37,373 nt of DNA, taken from contig NZ_RXFQ01000029.1 of the NCBI RefSeq assembly GCF_003951285.1, positions 1 to 37,373 of the forward strand. Reading direction: 5' to 3'. This DNA is from Variovorax beijingensis. GTDB lineage: Bacteria; Pseudomonadota; Gammaproteobacteria; Burkholderiales; Burkholderiaceae_C. A model generated the notes under the pieces. It searched no databases, was not told the DNA's origin, and saw only the letters and a program-made list of their open reading frames with translations. Numbering within the stretch: position 1 is the first letter of the stretch; every line of letters begins with the position of its first letter. Positions 15,903-23,658 of the stretch are shown here, piece after piece. Made by a program: the position numbers and the translations under genes.

Positions 15903-17231
15903 TCAGTCTTTGGCGATGAGCGCGTCGAGCTGCTTGTCGGCGTCCGCGCAGGCCTGCGCGGGCGTCTTCTGGCCCAGCAGGAGTTCGGTCGCGGCCTGGC
16001 CGATGAAGTCGCGCGAGGCCGGATTGGCGACGATCGGGTAGCCCACCTCGGAGGTGCCGGTGCGCGCCAGCTCGTTGACGGCCGCAACCCATTCGGCGCG
16101 CACCGGCTGCTCGTCCGTCCAGGCTTTGTAGCCGGGCGACCTGGCGACGGCCGAGCGCGGCGGCGCCACGCCGTCGAGCGCGAGCTTGGCCTGGACCGCG
16201 GGGCTGGTGGCCCACTGCACGAAGTACCAGGCGGCTTCCTTGTTCTTGCTGTGCGCCGAGACCGACATGGTCCAGCCGATGACGGTCGGGTGCGAACCGC
16301 CCGGGCCTGCAGGCAGCACCGCGACCGAGGTGTCTTTCAGGCGCGCGCCGCCGTCCATCACGTTGCGCAGCTCGTTCGACGACTCGAAGGCCATCGCCGC
16401 CCTGCCTTCGCGGTACAGCGAGGAGATTTGATAGAAGCTGTAGTTCACGACACCCGGCGGGCCGTAGTCCTTCAGCAGCTTGGCATACAGCGCCAGCGAG
16501 GCCTGGCCTTCCTTGCTGCACAGCTGCGACTTGCCGTCCTTCATGTACTGGCCGCCCATGTTGTGCAGGAACACGCTGTAGGTGAAGGGCAGGGCGGGCT
16601 TGAGGCCGCGCGACACGAAGGGCGTGACGCCGGGCTCGCAGCTCTTGAGCTTGCCCGCCACGGCTTCGAGCTCGGGCAGGCTCCTGGGCAGTGTCACGCC
16701 GCACTTCTGGAACAGGTCCTTGCGGTAGTACAGCACCGGTCCCTCGACGTTCATCGGTATGCCGGTGAGCTGCTTGTCGTAGGTGGCGTCCTTGAGCATG
16801 CCGGCGCTCAGGTCCGCAAAGTCGTAGTCCTTGGCACTCGCGGTCTTCACGAGCTCCGAGAGATCGGCATACCAGCCGGCCTTGGCAAACTGCATGCCCT
16901 CGCGCGAGGGCAGCGACATGAACACGTCGATTTCGTCGCTGCGCGAGTTCATCACGGTGACCAGGCGCTGGCGCATCTGCTGCTCCTGGTAGGAGTCGAC
17001 CTTCAGCGTCATGCCGGTCTGCTGCTCGAAATCGGCCTTGTGCTTGAGCAGCGCGTTGGCCACCGGGTTGTTGTTGGCAAGGAAGGTCAGGGTCTTGCCC
17101 TGGTGCTTCTTCCAGTTGAATTCCTGCGCGAAGGCGGCACTGGCGCACGAAGCCGCAACGAGGAGGGCGACGGCACGCACGGTGATGCGGGCGCTGGGGC
17201 GGGTGCCCGGATGGCGGAAGGCCTGGCTCAT
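15903..17231 (-). CDS. Periplasmic sugar-binding protein of an ABC importer (family 1)
   Basis: 442 residues. The N-terminus has a basic start and the signal peptide VRAVALLVAASCASAAFAQE, with likely cleavage after AFA. The mature protein shows the family 1 (MalE/UgpB-like) pattern: KTLTFLANNNPVANALLKHK, DVFMSLPSREGMQFAKAGW, GIPMNVEGPVLYYRKDLFQK, GRAAMAFESSNELRNV, WTMSVSAHSKNKEAAWYFVQ and a C-terminal helix ending LIAKD. It delivers the substrate to the permease pair. The ATG is preceded by AAGGAGACAAGG. It is the first gene after the operator-promoter region and so probably the most highly expressed. Binding residues do not tell which sugar is bound. Confidence 0.9.
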   Translation of the reverse strand: MSQAFRHPGTRPSARITVRAVALLVAASCASAAFAQEFNWKKHQGKTLTFLANNNPVANALLKHKADFEQQTGMTLKVDSYQEQQMRQRLVTVMNSRSDEIDVFMSLPSREGMQFAKAGWYADLSELVKTASAKDYDFADLSAGMLKDATYDKQLTGIPMNVEGPVLYYRKDLFQKCGVTLPRSLPELEAVAGKLKSCEPGVTPFVSRGLKPALPFTYSVFLHNMGGQYMKDGKSQLCSKEGQASLALYAKLLKDYGPPGVVNYSFYQISSLYREGRAAMAFESSNELRNVMDGGARLKDTSVAVLPAGPGGSHPTVIGWTMSVSAHSKNKEAAWYFVQWATSPAVQAKLALDGVAPPRSAVARSPGYKAWTDEQPVRAEWVAAVNELARTGTSEVGYPIVANPASRDFIGQAATELLLGQKTPAQACADADKQLDALIAKD

Positions 17232-17285
17232 TTCCTTGTCTCCTTTGACGTGTCGAAGGCGGTCATCGAGGCGAGCAATTCGTCA

Positions 17286-17299
17286 TGTAACCGTTTACA
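17286..17299. promoter_or_regulatory. LacI-type operator 1, overlapping operon start site
   Basis: TGTAACCGTTTACA is a near-perfect 14-bp inverted repeat typical of LacI-family sites with a central CG. It lies directly downstream of the -10 of the minus-strand operon promoter, so a bound repressor would block transcription start. Two related sites lie near the lacI gene (17386-17399 and 17410-17423). Confidence 0.75.
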
Positions 17300-17301
17300 A
17301 A

Positions 17302-17330
17302 ATTATCGGAATCGACTTCATCAATGTCAA
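17302..17330 (-). promoter_or_regulatory. Sigma-70 promoter of the sugar operon
   Basis: On the minus strand: -35 TTGACA (17325-17330), a 17-nt spacer, and -10 GATAAT (17302-17307). This differs from consensus by one base and has the ideal spacing. It reads toward the binding-protein gene, about 70 bp ahead of its ATG, and operator 1 sits just after the -10. Confidence 0.8.
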
Positions 17331-17385
17331 CGCATAAAGAGCGGTCATCCAGCGAGTTTGATAGGGGATTTCCCTGAAAGTAGGC

Positions 17386-17399
17386 TGTAAACGGCTACG
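17386..17399. promoter_or_regulatory. LacI-type operator 2, upstream of lacI
   Basis: TGTAAACGGCTACG matches the reverse complement of operator 1 (TGTAAACGGTTACA) at 12 of 14 positions. It covers the likely -10 region of the lacI gene (a weak TTGATA-17-TAGGCT pair at 17358-17386), which suggests autorepression and possibly looping to operator 1, 100 bp away. Confidence 0.6.
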
Positions 17400-17409
17400 T
17401 ATCGTTTCC

Positions 17410-17423
17410 TGTAAACTGTTTCA
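17410..17423. promoter_or_regulatory. LacI-type operator 3, abutting the lacI start codon
   Basis: TGTAAACTGTTTCA matches the operator 1 reverse complement at 12 of 14 positions and ends 2 bp before the lacI ATG. Its centre is 24 bp from that of operator 2. No Shine-Dalgarno sequence precedes the ATG; the site occupies that position. Confidence 0.5.
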
Positions 17424-17425
17424 TC

Positions 17426-18469
17426 ATGAAGCCGAAATCAGTGGGAATACGCGACGTCGCGAAGCATGTGGGCGTCTCGACGGCCTCGATTTCGCGCACC
17501 CTCAACAACCCCGAGTCGGTGAGCCCCGAGCTGCGCATGCGCATCGATGCGGCCATCGCCGAGCTGGGCTACATCCCCGATGCGGCGGCGCGCGCGCTGT
17601 CGTCGCGCCGCACGCGCACCATCGGCGCGATCATTCCAACGGTGGACAACGCGATGTTCGCGCGCGGCATCGAGGCGCTGCAGAGCTACCTGTCGCTGCA
17701 GGGCTACCTGCTGCTGCTCTCGACCAGCGGCTACGACCCCGAAACCGAGGCGCGGCAGGCGCAGAACATGGTGAGCCGCGGCATCGACGGGCTCATCCTG
17801 CGCGGTGACATGCACACCGATGCGCTGCGCCGGCTGCTCGCGTCGCAGCGCATTCCCTTCGTGAACGTGGGCGTGTATCACCCGGACAAGCCGTACGCCT
17901 CGGTCGGCGGCAACAACGAGGCGGCCGCCTACCGCGCCTGCCGCTACCTGATCGAACTCGGCCACACGCGCATCGGCATGGTGGCGGCGATCTCGTCCAA
18001 CAACGACCGCGCCACGGCACGCGTGTCGGGCGTGCGGCGCGCGCTGGCGGAGCACGGCCTTTCGCTGAAGCCCGAGTGGTACATCGAGGTGCCCTACCAC
18101 CTGGACGATGCGCGGCAGGGCGCGCGATCGCTGCTGTCGTCACCGCGCGAAGGCTGGCCCACGGCGGTGGTCTGCGGCAACGATGTGATCGCCTACGGCG
18201 TGCTGCTGGAAGCCGAGCGCCACGGGCTCGACGTGCCCAATGACCTGTCGGTGATGGGCTTCGACGATCTGGAGTGGAGCCGGCATCTGCGTCCGAGCCT
18301 CACGACCATGCACGTGCCCACCGACGAGGTCTGGACGCGTGCGGGGGAGTATCTGGTCAAGTCGCTGTCGGGCCGGGCGGCCGCGCTGCACCATGAAGTC
18401 GATGTGTCGCTGGTGGTGCGCGAATCGACATCGAGGCCCAGGCCGGCCGGGGGCCGGAAAGCGCACTGA
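17426..18469 (+). CDS. LacI-family transcriptional repressor of the sugar operon
   Basis: 347 residues. The N-terminal helix-turn-helix and hinge helix are clear: IRDVAKHVGVSTASISRTLN, then SPELRMRIDAAIAELGYIPD and AARALSSRRTRTIGAIIP. The periplasmic-binding-protein-like effector domain follows (MFARGIEALQSYLSLQGYLL, GIDGLILRG, RACRYLIELGHTRIGMVAAI, PTAVVCGNDVIAYGVLLEAE, LSVMGFDDLEWSRHLRPSLT), with the usual Asp in the ligand cleft. It is divergent from the ABC/catabolic operon and flanked by three matching operators, so it most likely represses both directions until the sugar or a phosphorylated intermediate binds. It converges on the MarR gene. Confidence 0.92.
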   Translation: MKPKSVGIRDVAKHVGVSTASISRTLNNPESVSPELRMRIDAAIAELGYIPDAAARALSSRRTRTIGAIIPTVDNAMFARGIEALQSYLSLQGYLLLLSTSGYDPETEARQAQNMVSRGIDGLILRGDMHTDALRRLLASQRIPFVNVGVYHPDKPYASVGGNNEAAAYRACRYLIELGHTRIGMVAAISSNNDRATARVSGVRRALAEHGLSLKPEWYIEVPYHLDDARQGARSLLSSPREGWPTAVVCGNDVIAYGVLLEAERHGLDVPNDLSVMGFDDLEWSRHLRPSLTTMHVPTDEVWTRAGEYLVKSLSGRAAALHHEVDVSLVVRESTSRPRPAGGRKAH

Positions 18470-18487
18470 GGCGCCTGCGTCACGAAT

Positions 18488-18501
18488 CCGGCGGGCGCCG
18501 G
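18488..18501. terminator. Weak hairpin between convergent lacI and marR genes
   Basis: CCGGC-GGGC-GCCGG forms a 5-bp GC stem in the 40-bp gap between the convergent stops (18469 and 18510). No real T-run follows on either strand, so termination here is only plausible from its position. Confidence 0.25.
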
Positions 18502-18509
18502 TCCTTGCC

Positions 18510-18977
18510 TCACGCGCGCATGGGCGCGCGGCTTCTGTCGTTGTTGGCCGTGACGAACTTGGCGAGCAGCTTCATGAAATCGCGGCGCTCCTGCTCGCTC
18601 ATGGTGCTGAACAGCGCGTCCTGCATCTGGGCCATCGCCGGCACCGTCTGCGCGAGCAGCTCGGTGCCCTCGGCGGTCAGGCGCAGTTCGCGCTGGCCGC
18701 GTGCCAGCACCTGGCGCGTGATCCATCCCTTGGTCTCCAGCCGCGCGGCAATGTCGGCGGCGGTGGAGGTGTCGAGCGCCACCTGCTGGGCCAGCGTGAC
18801 CTGGTCGATGCCCGGCTTCTTCTGCAGGGTGCGCAGGATCGCGTATTGAACCGGTGTGATGTCGCGCCCCAGCTTCTCGTGGAACACCGACACCGCGATC
18901 TGATGGGCCCGGCGAATCAGGTGCCCGGGCTGGTCATTGATGTCGATCTCGGCGGCGTCGGAAGTGGGGCTGGGCAT
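18510..18977 (-). CDS. MarR-family regulator of the vanillate-type locus
   Basis: 155 residues: N-terminal dimer helix (GHLIRRAHQIAVSVFHEKLG), ITPVQYAILRTLQKKPGIDQ, recognition region LAQQVALDTSTAADIAARLE followed by TKGWITRQV, the wing LARGQRELRLTAEGTELLAQ and a C-terminal helix. That is the complete MarR winged-helix layout. MarR proteins next to aromatic degradation genes are usually repressors released by the aromatic acid or its CoA ester. It is co-directional with vanB (78-bp gap), so it may be the last gene of the unit or have its own promoter. The inverted repeat at 21887-21923 is a candidate binding site, and a GATTCAG half-site occurs in the gap (18990-18996). Confidence 0.88.
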   Translation of the reverse strand: MPSPTSDAAEIDINDQPGHLIRRAHQIAVSVFHEKLGRDITPVQYAILRTLQKKPGIDQVTLAQQVALDTSTAADIAARLETKGWITRQVLARGQRELRLTAEGTELLAQTVPAMAQMQDALFSTMSEQERRDFMKLLAKFVTANNDRSRAPMRA

Positions 18978-19056
18978 GGATGTCGAAACCTGAATCGGCT
19001 CCCGGCGGTTAGGACGGAGCCTGCGATTCTATGGCGCCGCTGCGCCGCGCCGGCCC

Positions 19057-20022
19057 CTACAGGTCGAGCACCAGCATCGGCGAACGCGAGCGCGAACAGC
19101 AGGGGGTGAACTGGTCGTTGGCCGCCTGTTCTTCGGGCGACAGGTACATGTCCTTGTGGTCCGGCTCGCCTTCCAGCACGCGCGTGAGGCAGGTGCCGCA
19201 CACGCCCTGCTCGCAGGAGGTCGCCACCTCGACGCCCGCCGCGGCAAGCGCCTGCACCACCGTGCAATCCTTGGGCACCGTGACGATGCGCCCCGAGCTC
19301 GCGAGCTTGACCTGGAATTCCGCATCGGCGTCCGACGCGGCGATCTCGGCCGAGAAGAACTCGTAGTGCAGCTGGTCGGCCGGCCAGCCGGCGGTGCGCG
19401 CGGCCTCCAGCACCCAGTCCATGAAGCCCTTGGGGCCGCAGACATACAGGTGCACGCCCGGCTGCGGCGTGCCGATCGCCGCCGGCAGCGACAGCTTCTG
19501 TGCCGGGTCCCCGTCGTCGAAGTGGAACTTCACCTGCGATGCGAACGCGGACTGCGCGATGCGCCCGGCAAACGCGGTGCGATCGCGGGAGCGCGTGCAG
19601 TAGTGCATCTCGAACGGCGCTGCGCTCAGCGCCAGCCGCTCGGCCATGCACAGGATCGGCGTCACGCCGATGCCGCCCGCGATCAGCACGCTGCGCGTGG
19701 CGGCGTGGGCCAGCGGAAAGTGGTTCTTCGGTGCGCTGATGCGCAGCAGACTGCCCTCCTGCACCAGTTCATGCATCGCCTGCGAGCCGCCGCGCGACGA
19801 GGGGTCGCGCAGCACGCCGATCAGGTAGCGGTGGCTCTCCTGCGGATCGTTGCACAGCGAGTACTGGCGCGTGAGGCCGTTCGGCAGATGCACGTCGATG
19901 TGCGAGCCGGCCGAGAACGCCGGCAGGGCCTGCCCCTCGGCGTGCACCAGCTCGAAGGTGCAGATGTCCAGCGCCTCCGCATGCTTGCGGGCGACGCGCA
20001 CGTTCAGTTCGGAGGCGTTCAT
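19057..20022 (-). CDS. vanB: Vanillate O-demethylase-type oxygenase reductase subunit
   Basis: 321 residues. N-terminal FAD/FMN-binding barrel with AGSHIDVHLPNGLTRQYSLC (flavin motif RxYSL), then LRISAPKNHFPL. The NAD-binding domain has RSVLIAGGIGVTPILCMAE and LYVCGPKGFMDWV. The C-terminal 2Fe-2S plant-type ferredoxin domain has TSCEQGVCGTCLTRVLEG and a last Cys in FTPCCSR (C-x4-C-x2-C plus distal C). This is the class IA phthalate-dioxygenase-reductase layout, passing electrons from NADH to the Rieske oxygenase. Its ATG overlaps the vanA stop (ATGA at 20019-20022). Substrate specificity rests with VanA. Confidence 0.9.
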   Translation of the reverse strand: MNASELNVRVARKHAEALDICTFELVHAEGQALPAFSAGSHIDVHLPNGLTRQYSLCNDPQESHRYLIGVLRDPSSRGGSQAMHELVQEGSLLRISAPKNHFPLAHAATRSVLIAGGIGVTPILCMAERLALSAAPFEMHYCTRSRDRTAFAGRIAQSAFASQVKFHFDDGDPAQKLSLPAAIGTPQPGVHLYVCGPKGFMDWVLEAARTAGWPADQLHYEFFSAEIAASDADAEFQVKLASSGRIVTVPKDCTVVQALAAAGVEVATSCEQGVCGTCLTRVLEGEPDHKDMYLSPEEQAANDQFTPCCSRSRSPMLVLDL

Positions 20023-21074
20023 GCCGCACCTGCCGCAGTCGCCGGGGCCTGGTTTTCCTGCGCGATCAGGCGCTCCAGCACGCGGCGCGATTGCACGCCG
20101 CCCGAGTCGATGTTGAGTTTCAGCAGCGAGCGGGTGGGGTGCGCGAGCAGGTTGCGCTGCTGGGATTCGAGCATCTCGAGGTCTTCGCTGAAGATCTTGC
20201 CCTGGCCTTCGCGGATCGATGCGGTCAGCGCTTTGTCGTGCGGCTGGAAGTTGCGCGCCATGCCCCAGAAGTACCAGTGCGAGGTCTCGGTCTCGGGCGT
20301 GATGAAGTCCACCACGATGCTCGACACCTTGTGCGCTGGATCGGCGTGGTAGCCGCCCTTGCCGGCGTGGGCAACGCCCACCTCGATCAGCACGTGGCTC
20401 GGCGGCGTGAAGCGGCAGATCTGCCAGCGGTCGACCGGCACGTCGTCGGCCAGGTGGTTGCCCCGCAGCGCCATGCGCCAGAAGGGCGGCGCCGAGATGT
20501 TCTCCATGAAGCGGCTGGTGGTGACCTGGTCGCCCTCGGTCTTGGTGGTGGTGGGCGTCTCGTCGATTTCCTTCTGGCCGATGCTGGTCGAGTGCACGTA
20601 GGTCTCGTGCGTCAGGTCCATCAGGTTGTCGATCATCAGGCGGTAGTCGCACTGGATGTGGAACAGGCCGCCGCCGTAGGCCCAGTCGGGGCTTTCGGCC
20701 CATTCGAGGTGATGCAGCTTGGCCGGGTCGGCCAGGGCGGGGTCGCCGGGCCAGACCCAGACGAAACCGTAGCGCTCGATCACCGGGAAGGAGCGGATTG
20801 CCGGGAAGCCGCGCACGCGCTGTCCGGGCATGGCAACCGTCTTGCCGTCGCAGCCCATCTCCAGCCCGTGGTAGCCGCACACCAGCTTGCCCTCGACCAC
20901 CCGGCCCAGGGACAGGGGCGCGCCGCGGTGCGGGCAGAAGTCTTCCAGCGCCGTGGCCTTGCCTTCCGCGGCGCGGTAGAGCACCAAGTTCTCGCCACAG
21001 ATCTTGCGGCCCAGGGGCTTGTCGTCGATCTCGTTGCCTGTGCAGGCCACGTACCAGGTGTTTTTCGGGAACAT
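20019..21074 (-). CDS. vanA: Vanillate O-demethylase-type Rieske oxygenase subunit
   Basis: 351 residues from MFPKNTWYVACTGNEIDDKP. Rieske 2Fe-2S ligands are in DFCPHRGAPLSLGRVVEG and VCGYHGLEM (CxH...CxxH). The mononuclear iron site is in DNLMDLTHETYVHS (D-x2-D-x2-H-x4-H). The remainder matches the VanA group (APPFWRMALRGNHL, FITPETETSHWYFWGMARN). It removes the O-methyl group of vanillate or a similar methoxyaromatic, giving the catechol acid and formaldehyde; relatives act on other methoxy or chlorinated aromatics, so the name is by family. The ATG is preceded by AAAGGAAAG. It is followed by vanB with an ATGA overlap and preceded by a broken MFS transporter gene. Confidence 0.9.
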   Translation of the reverse strand: MFPKNTWYVACTGNEIDDKPLGRKICGENLVLYRAAEGKATALEDFCPHRGAPLSLGRVVEGKLVCGYHGLEMGCDGKTVAMPGQRVRGFPAIRSFPVIERYGFVWVWPGDPALADPAKLHHLEWAESPDWAYGGGLFHIQCDYRLMIDNLMDLTHETYVHSTSIGQKEIDETPTTTKTEGDQVTTSRFMENISAPPFWRMALRGNHLADDVPVDRWQICRFTPPSHVLIEVGVAHAGKGGYHADPAHKVSSIVVDFITPETETSHWYFWGMARNFQPHDKALTASIREGQGKIFSEDLEMLESQQRNLLAHPTRSLLKLNIDSGGVQSRRVLERLIAQENQAPATAAGAA

Positions 21075-21115
21075 ATGGCTTTCCTTTGGATGGCTGGGTT
21101 GGGAGAAGGGGGCGT

Positions 21116-21840
21116 TCAGTGCGCGGCGGTCACGCGGCCGGCCGGCTGTGCCCTGGCACTGCGGCGCAGCGCGAGGACGGCGGCCATCGCCGCGACCAGC
21201 GGCAGCGCGTAGGCGTAGTAGAGATGCGGCGGCTGCCAGCCGCGGTCGAGCAGCACCCCGGCGATGAGCGGCGCGAGGATGGCGCCGATGCGGCCGATGC
21301 CGATCGCCCATCCCATGCCGGTCGTGCGCACGGCGGCCGGGTAGATCACCGGTGCGAATGCATAGAGCCCGGCCATCGAGCCGAAGATGAAGCCGCCGAT
21401 CAGGAAGGCGATCGCGAACGACGCGCCGAGGTGGCCGGTGGCCGCGCCGAACGCGGCCATGGCCAGCGCCGTGATGGCCAGGCTGGCGGCCGTCAGGCGC
21501 CCGAGGTCCAGCCGCGCGACGAGCAGCCCGAACAGGCTGCCGCCGACGATGCCGTCGATGTTCAGCAGCACGCCGCCGGTGATGCCCTCGCGCGCAGACA
21601 GCCCCGCCGAGACCAGCAGCTTCGGCGTCCAGCTGAGCGCGAAGTAGAAGCCGAACATCAGCAGAAAGAACGCGGCCCACAGCAGCAGTGTCGAGCGCGC
21701 CAGGCCCGCGTTGAACAGGCTCGCCACCGTGGAGGCGGAGCGTTCGCCGGCCGGCGGCAGCGGCGGGAGTTCGGTCAGCTCCGGGCGCTTCATCTGGCGC
21801 AGCAGCCTTCATCGAAGGTCTTGCGTAGATCGTGGGTCAA
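21116..21840 (-). pseudogene. Aromatic-acid MFS transporter (AAHS type), internally deleted
   Basis: The 3' part (21116-21793) encodes the C-terminal half of an MFS transporter: LLLWAAFFLLMFGFYFALSW, GGVLLNIDGIVGGSLFGLLV, AFLIGGFIFGSMAGLYAFAP and GWAIGIGRIGAILAPLIAGV, i.e. helices 7-12 preceded by the central cytoplasmic loop. The 5' end also survives: AAGGAGACGAA then TTG (21838-21840) reading THDLRKTFDEG, a plausible AAHS N-terminus. About 200 residues with helices 1-6 are gone, and the two pieces are in different frames (TGA after 16 codons). The Met at 21793 has no ribosome site. So the uptake system of the van locus is dead although its upstream region is kept. Confidence 0.8.
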
Positions 21841-21886
21841 TTCGTCTCCTTGTGCAGGGCAGCCAAGTACATTGCTGGCGCTCCTT

Positions 21887-21923
21887 GATTCAGTACACTG
21901 AATGACAATCAGTGTACTGAATC
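21887..21923. promoter_or_regulatory. 15-bp inverted repeat, probable operator of the van locus
   Basis: Arms GATTCAGTACACTGA (21887-21901) and TCAGTGTACTGAATC (21909-21923) are exact inverted copies around a 7-nt centre; each arm is itself nearly palindromic. It lies upstream of the transporter-vanA-vanB-marR unit. Length and symmetry suit a MarR dimer or pair of dimers. The MarR protein encoded here is the natural candidate, by inference. Confidence 0.7.
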
Positions 21924-21990
21924 AACCCGCGTGGAATCAAGGCCTCATCGACTGGGGTTTACCCTTGCCAGGAGCCGTGCGCCAGCGGGG

Positions 21991-23529
21991 TCACGCAGGT
22001 ACCGGCTGCACCGTCGGTGCGCACACGCGGTTGCGCCCGCCGGTCTTGGCCGCGTACAGCGCCTTGTCGGCGGCGCGGACCAGCTCCTTGGGCTGGCCTG
22101 CCTTCCCGGCCGCGGGGCTGAGCGCGTCCACGCCCGCGCTCAGCGTCACGAACCCGTCGGCGGAGCCGGCGTGCTCGATCTTCAGGTCGCGCACGGCGCT
22201 GCGGATGCGTTCGGCCAGCATCACGGCGCCCGCCACGTCGGTGTTCGGCAGCAGCACCGCCAGTTCCTCTCCGCCATAGCGGGCCGCAAGATCCCCCGGG
22301 CGCCGCGACGCGACGCGGGCGATGGTGCGGCCGATGGTCTGCAGGCACTCGTCGCCTGCGGCATGGCCGTAGATGTCGTTGTATTGCTTGAAGCAATCCA
22401 CATCCATCATGATCAGGGCCAGCGTGCTCGCCGTGCGCGCCGCGCGGCTGTATTCGCTGTCCAGCGCCACGTCGAACTGCCTGCGGTTTGCAAGCCCGGT
22501 CAGGCCGTCTTCCATGGCCAGGGTGTTGAGGGTCTTGTTGAGCGTTTCCAGCGCATCGCGCGCCTGCCGCAGCTCGGCCTCGGTGCGGGTCTGGAGCTGG
22601 AACTGCCGCACCAGCCGCCACCCGATGAAACCGACGATCAGGGTCAGCAGAAGAACGCCACCCGAATGCCAGAGTGTCTCGCGCCACCAGTTGGCCAGGA
22701 TCTCGTCCTTGGACAGGGCCGCGGAGACGAACAGCGGATAGTCGGCCAGGCGCCGGAAGCTGTTCAACCGCGTCACGCCGTCCTGCGCCGACTTGATGAA
22801 GGCCATTCCGACCGGCCCTTGCGCGGTGTAGGCGCGGAAGAGCTCGGATTCCAGCATGTTCCGGCCCACCATTTCGGGGCTGTAGGGCCGGCGCGTCATC
22901 ATGGTTCCGTTTTCGAGCACCAGCGCGACGGCGCCGGCCTGGCCGATGTCCAGGCTGTCGTAGAACCTGGAGAAGAACTCGACGTGGATCGTCGCGAGCG
23001 CCACGCCGGCAAAGCTGCCATCCGCATGATTGATGCGCCGCGAGACCGGAACCAACAGCCTGCCGCTGGTGCGGCTTTTCACGGGAATGCCGATGTGCGG
23101 TCCGCGGTCCGCGTGCGTGCGGTGATAGACGAAATACTCGCGGCCCGCGTTGTTCAGGTTTTCCGGCGGCGTGGAACGGGAGTTCGCAACCCAGTTGCCG
23201 TCCTTGTCGTAGATGTGCAGGCCGTCGAGCTGCGGCAGTTCGGCGACCCGCATGGAAAGCACACGGCGAAGCCGCGCCACCTCGGCCGGACCGGTGCCGT
23301 CCTGCTCGACGCGTTCGACCATGCCGACCAGCACCGTGTCGGCCTTCTTGATGGCGTCGTCGGCCTGCTGCGCCATGGCGCGCGCGAGGTTCGACGTGGC
23401 CACGTTCATCTGCTGGAGCTGGTCGGCGCGCGACTCCCAGCTGTTCCAGAAGTCGATCGCCAGCAGGCTGAGGCAGACGATGGCCACGAAAGCCATGGTC
23501 CGGGCGGTGATGGACGGTCCGCGAAGCAC
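21991..23529 (-). CDS. Membrane diguanylate cyclase with periplasmic sensor
   Basis: 512 residues. Membrane helix 1 at about 11-28 (MAFVAIVCLSLLAIDFW), a periplasmic sensor at about 30-285 of dCache/CHASE-like type (DGLHIYDKDGNWVANS, GREYFVYHRTH, HIGIPVKSRTSGRLL, GVALATIHVEFFSRF), then helix 2 at about 290-308 and a short coiled stalk. The GGDEF domain begins AMEDGLTGLANRRQFD and has the active site RYGGEELAVLLP (GGEEL, 419-423). The inhibitory I-site RPGD (410-413) lies five residues before it, so product feedback is expected. It makes cyclic-di-GMP from two GTP in response to an unknown extracytoplasmic ligand. The GGEEL variant of GGEEF is common in active enzymes. Confidence 0.92.
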   Translation of the reverse strand: MLRGPSITARTMAFVAIVCLSLLAIDFWNSWESRADQLQQMNVATSNLARAMAQQADDAIKKADTVLVGMVERVEQDGTGPAEVARLRRVLSMRVAELPQLDGLHIYDKDGNWVANSRSTPPENLNNAGREYFVYHRTHADRGPHIGIPVKSRTSGRLLVPVSRRINHADGSFAGVALATIHVEFFSRFYDSLDIGQAGAVALVLENGTMMTRRPYSPEMVGRNMLESELFRAYTAQGPVGMAFIKSAQDGVTRLNSFRRLADYPLFVSAALSKDEILANWWRETLWHSGGVLLLTLIVGFIGWRLVRQFQLQTRTEAELRQARDALETLNKTLNTLAMEDGLTGLANRRQFDVALDSEYSRAARTASTLALIMMDVDCFKQYNDIYGHAAGDECLQTIGRTIARVASRRPGDLAARYGGEELAVLLPNTDVAGAVMLAERIRSAVRDLKIEHAGSADGFVTLSAGVDALSPAAGKAGQPKELVRAADKALYAAKTGGRNRVCAPTVQPVPA

Positions 23530-23658
23530 TACGCGCTTTCAGGGCAATGAAGCATGGCGGCGGAAGGAGTGTTGGGTGCCTCTCCGGAGGCGAACGCGGC
23601 CCCAATGTATCCGAATGCGACGCGCCGCGCGCACCCGGCAGCCGTTTGATCTTGCGCG

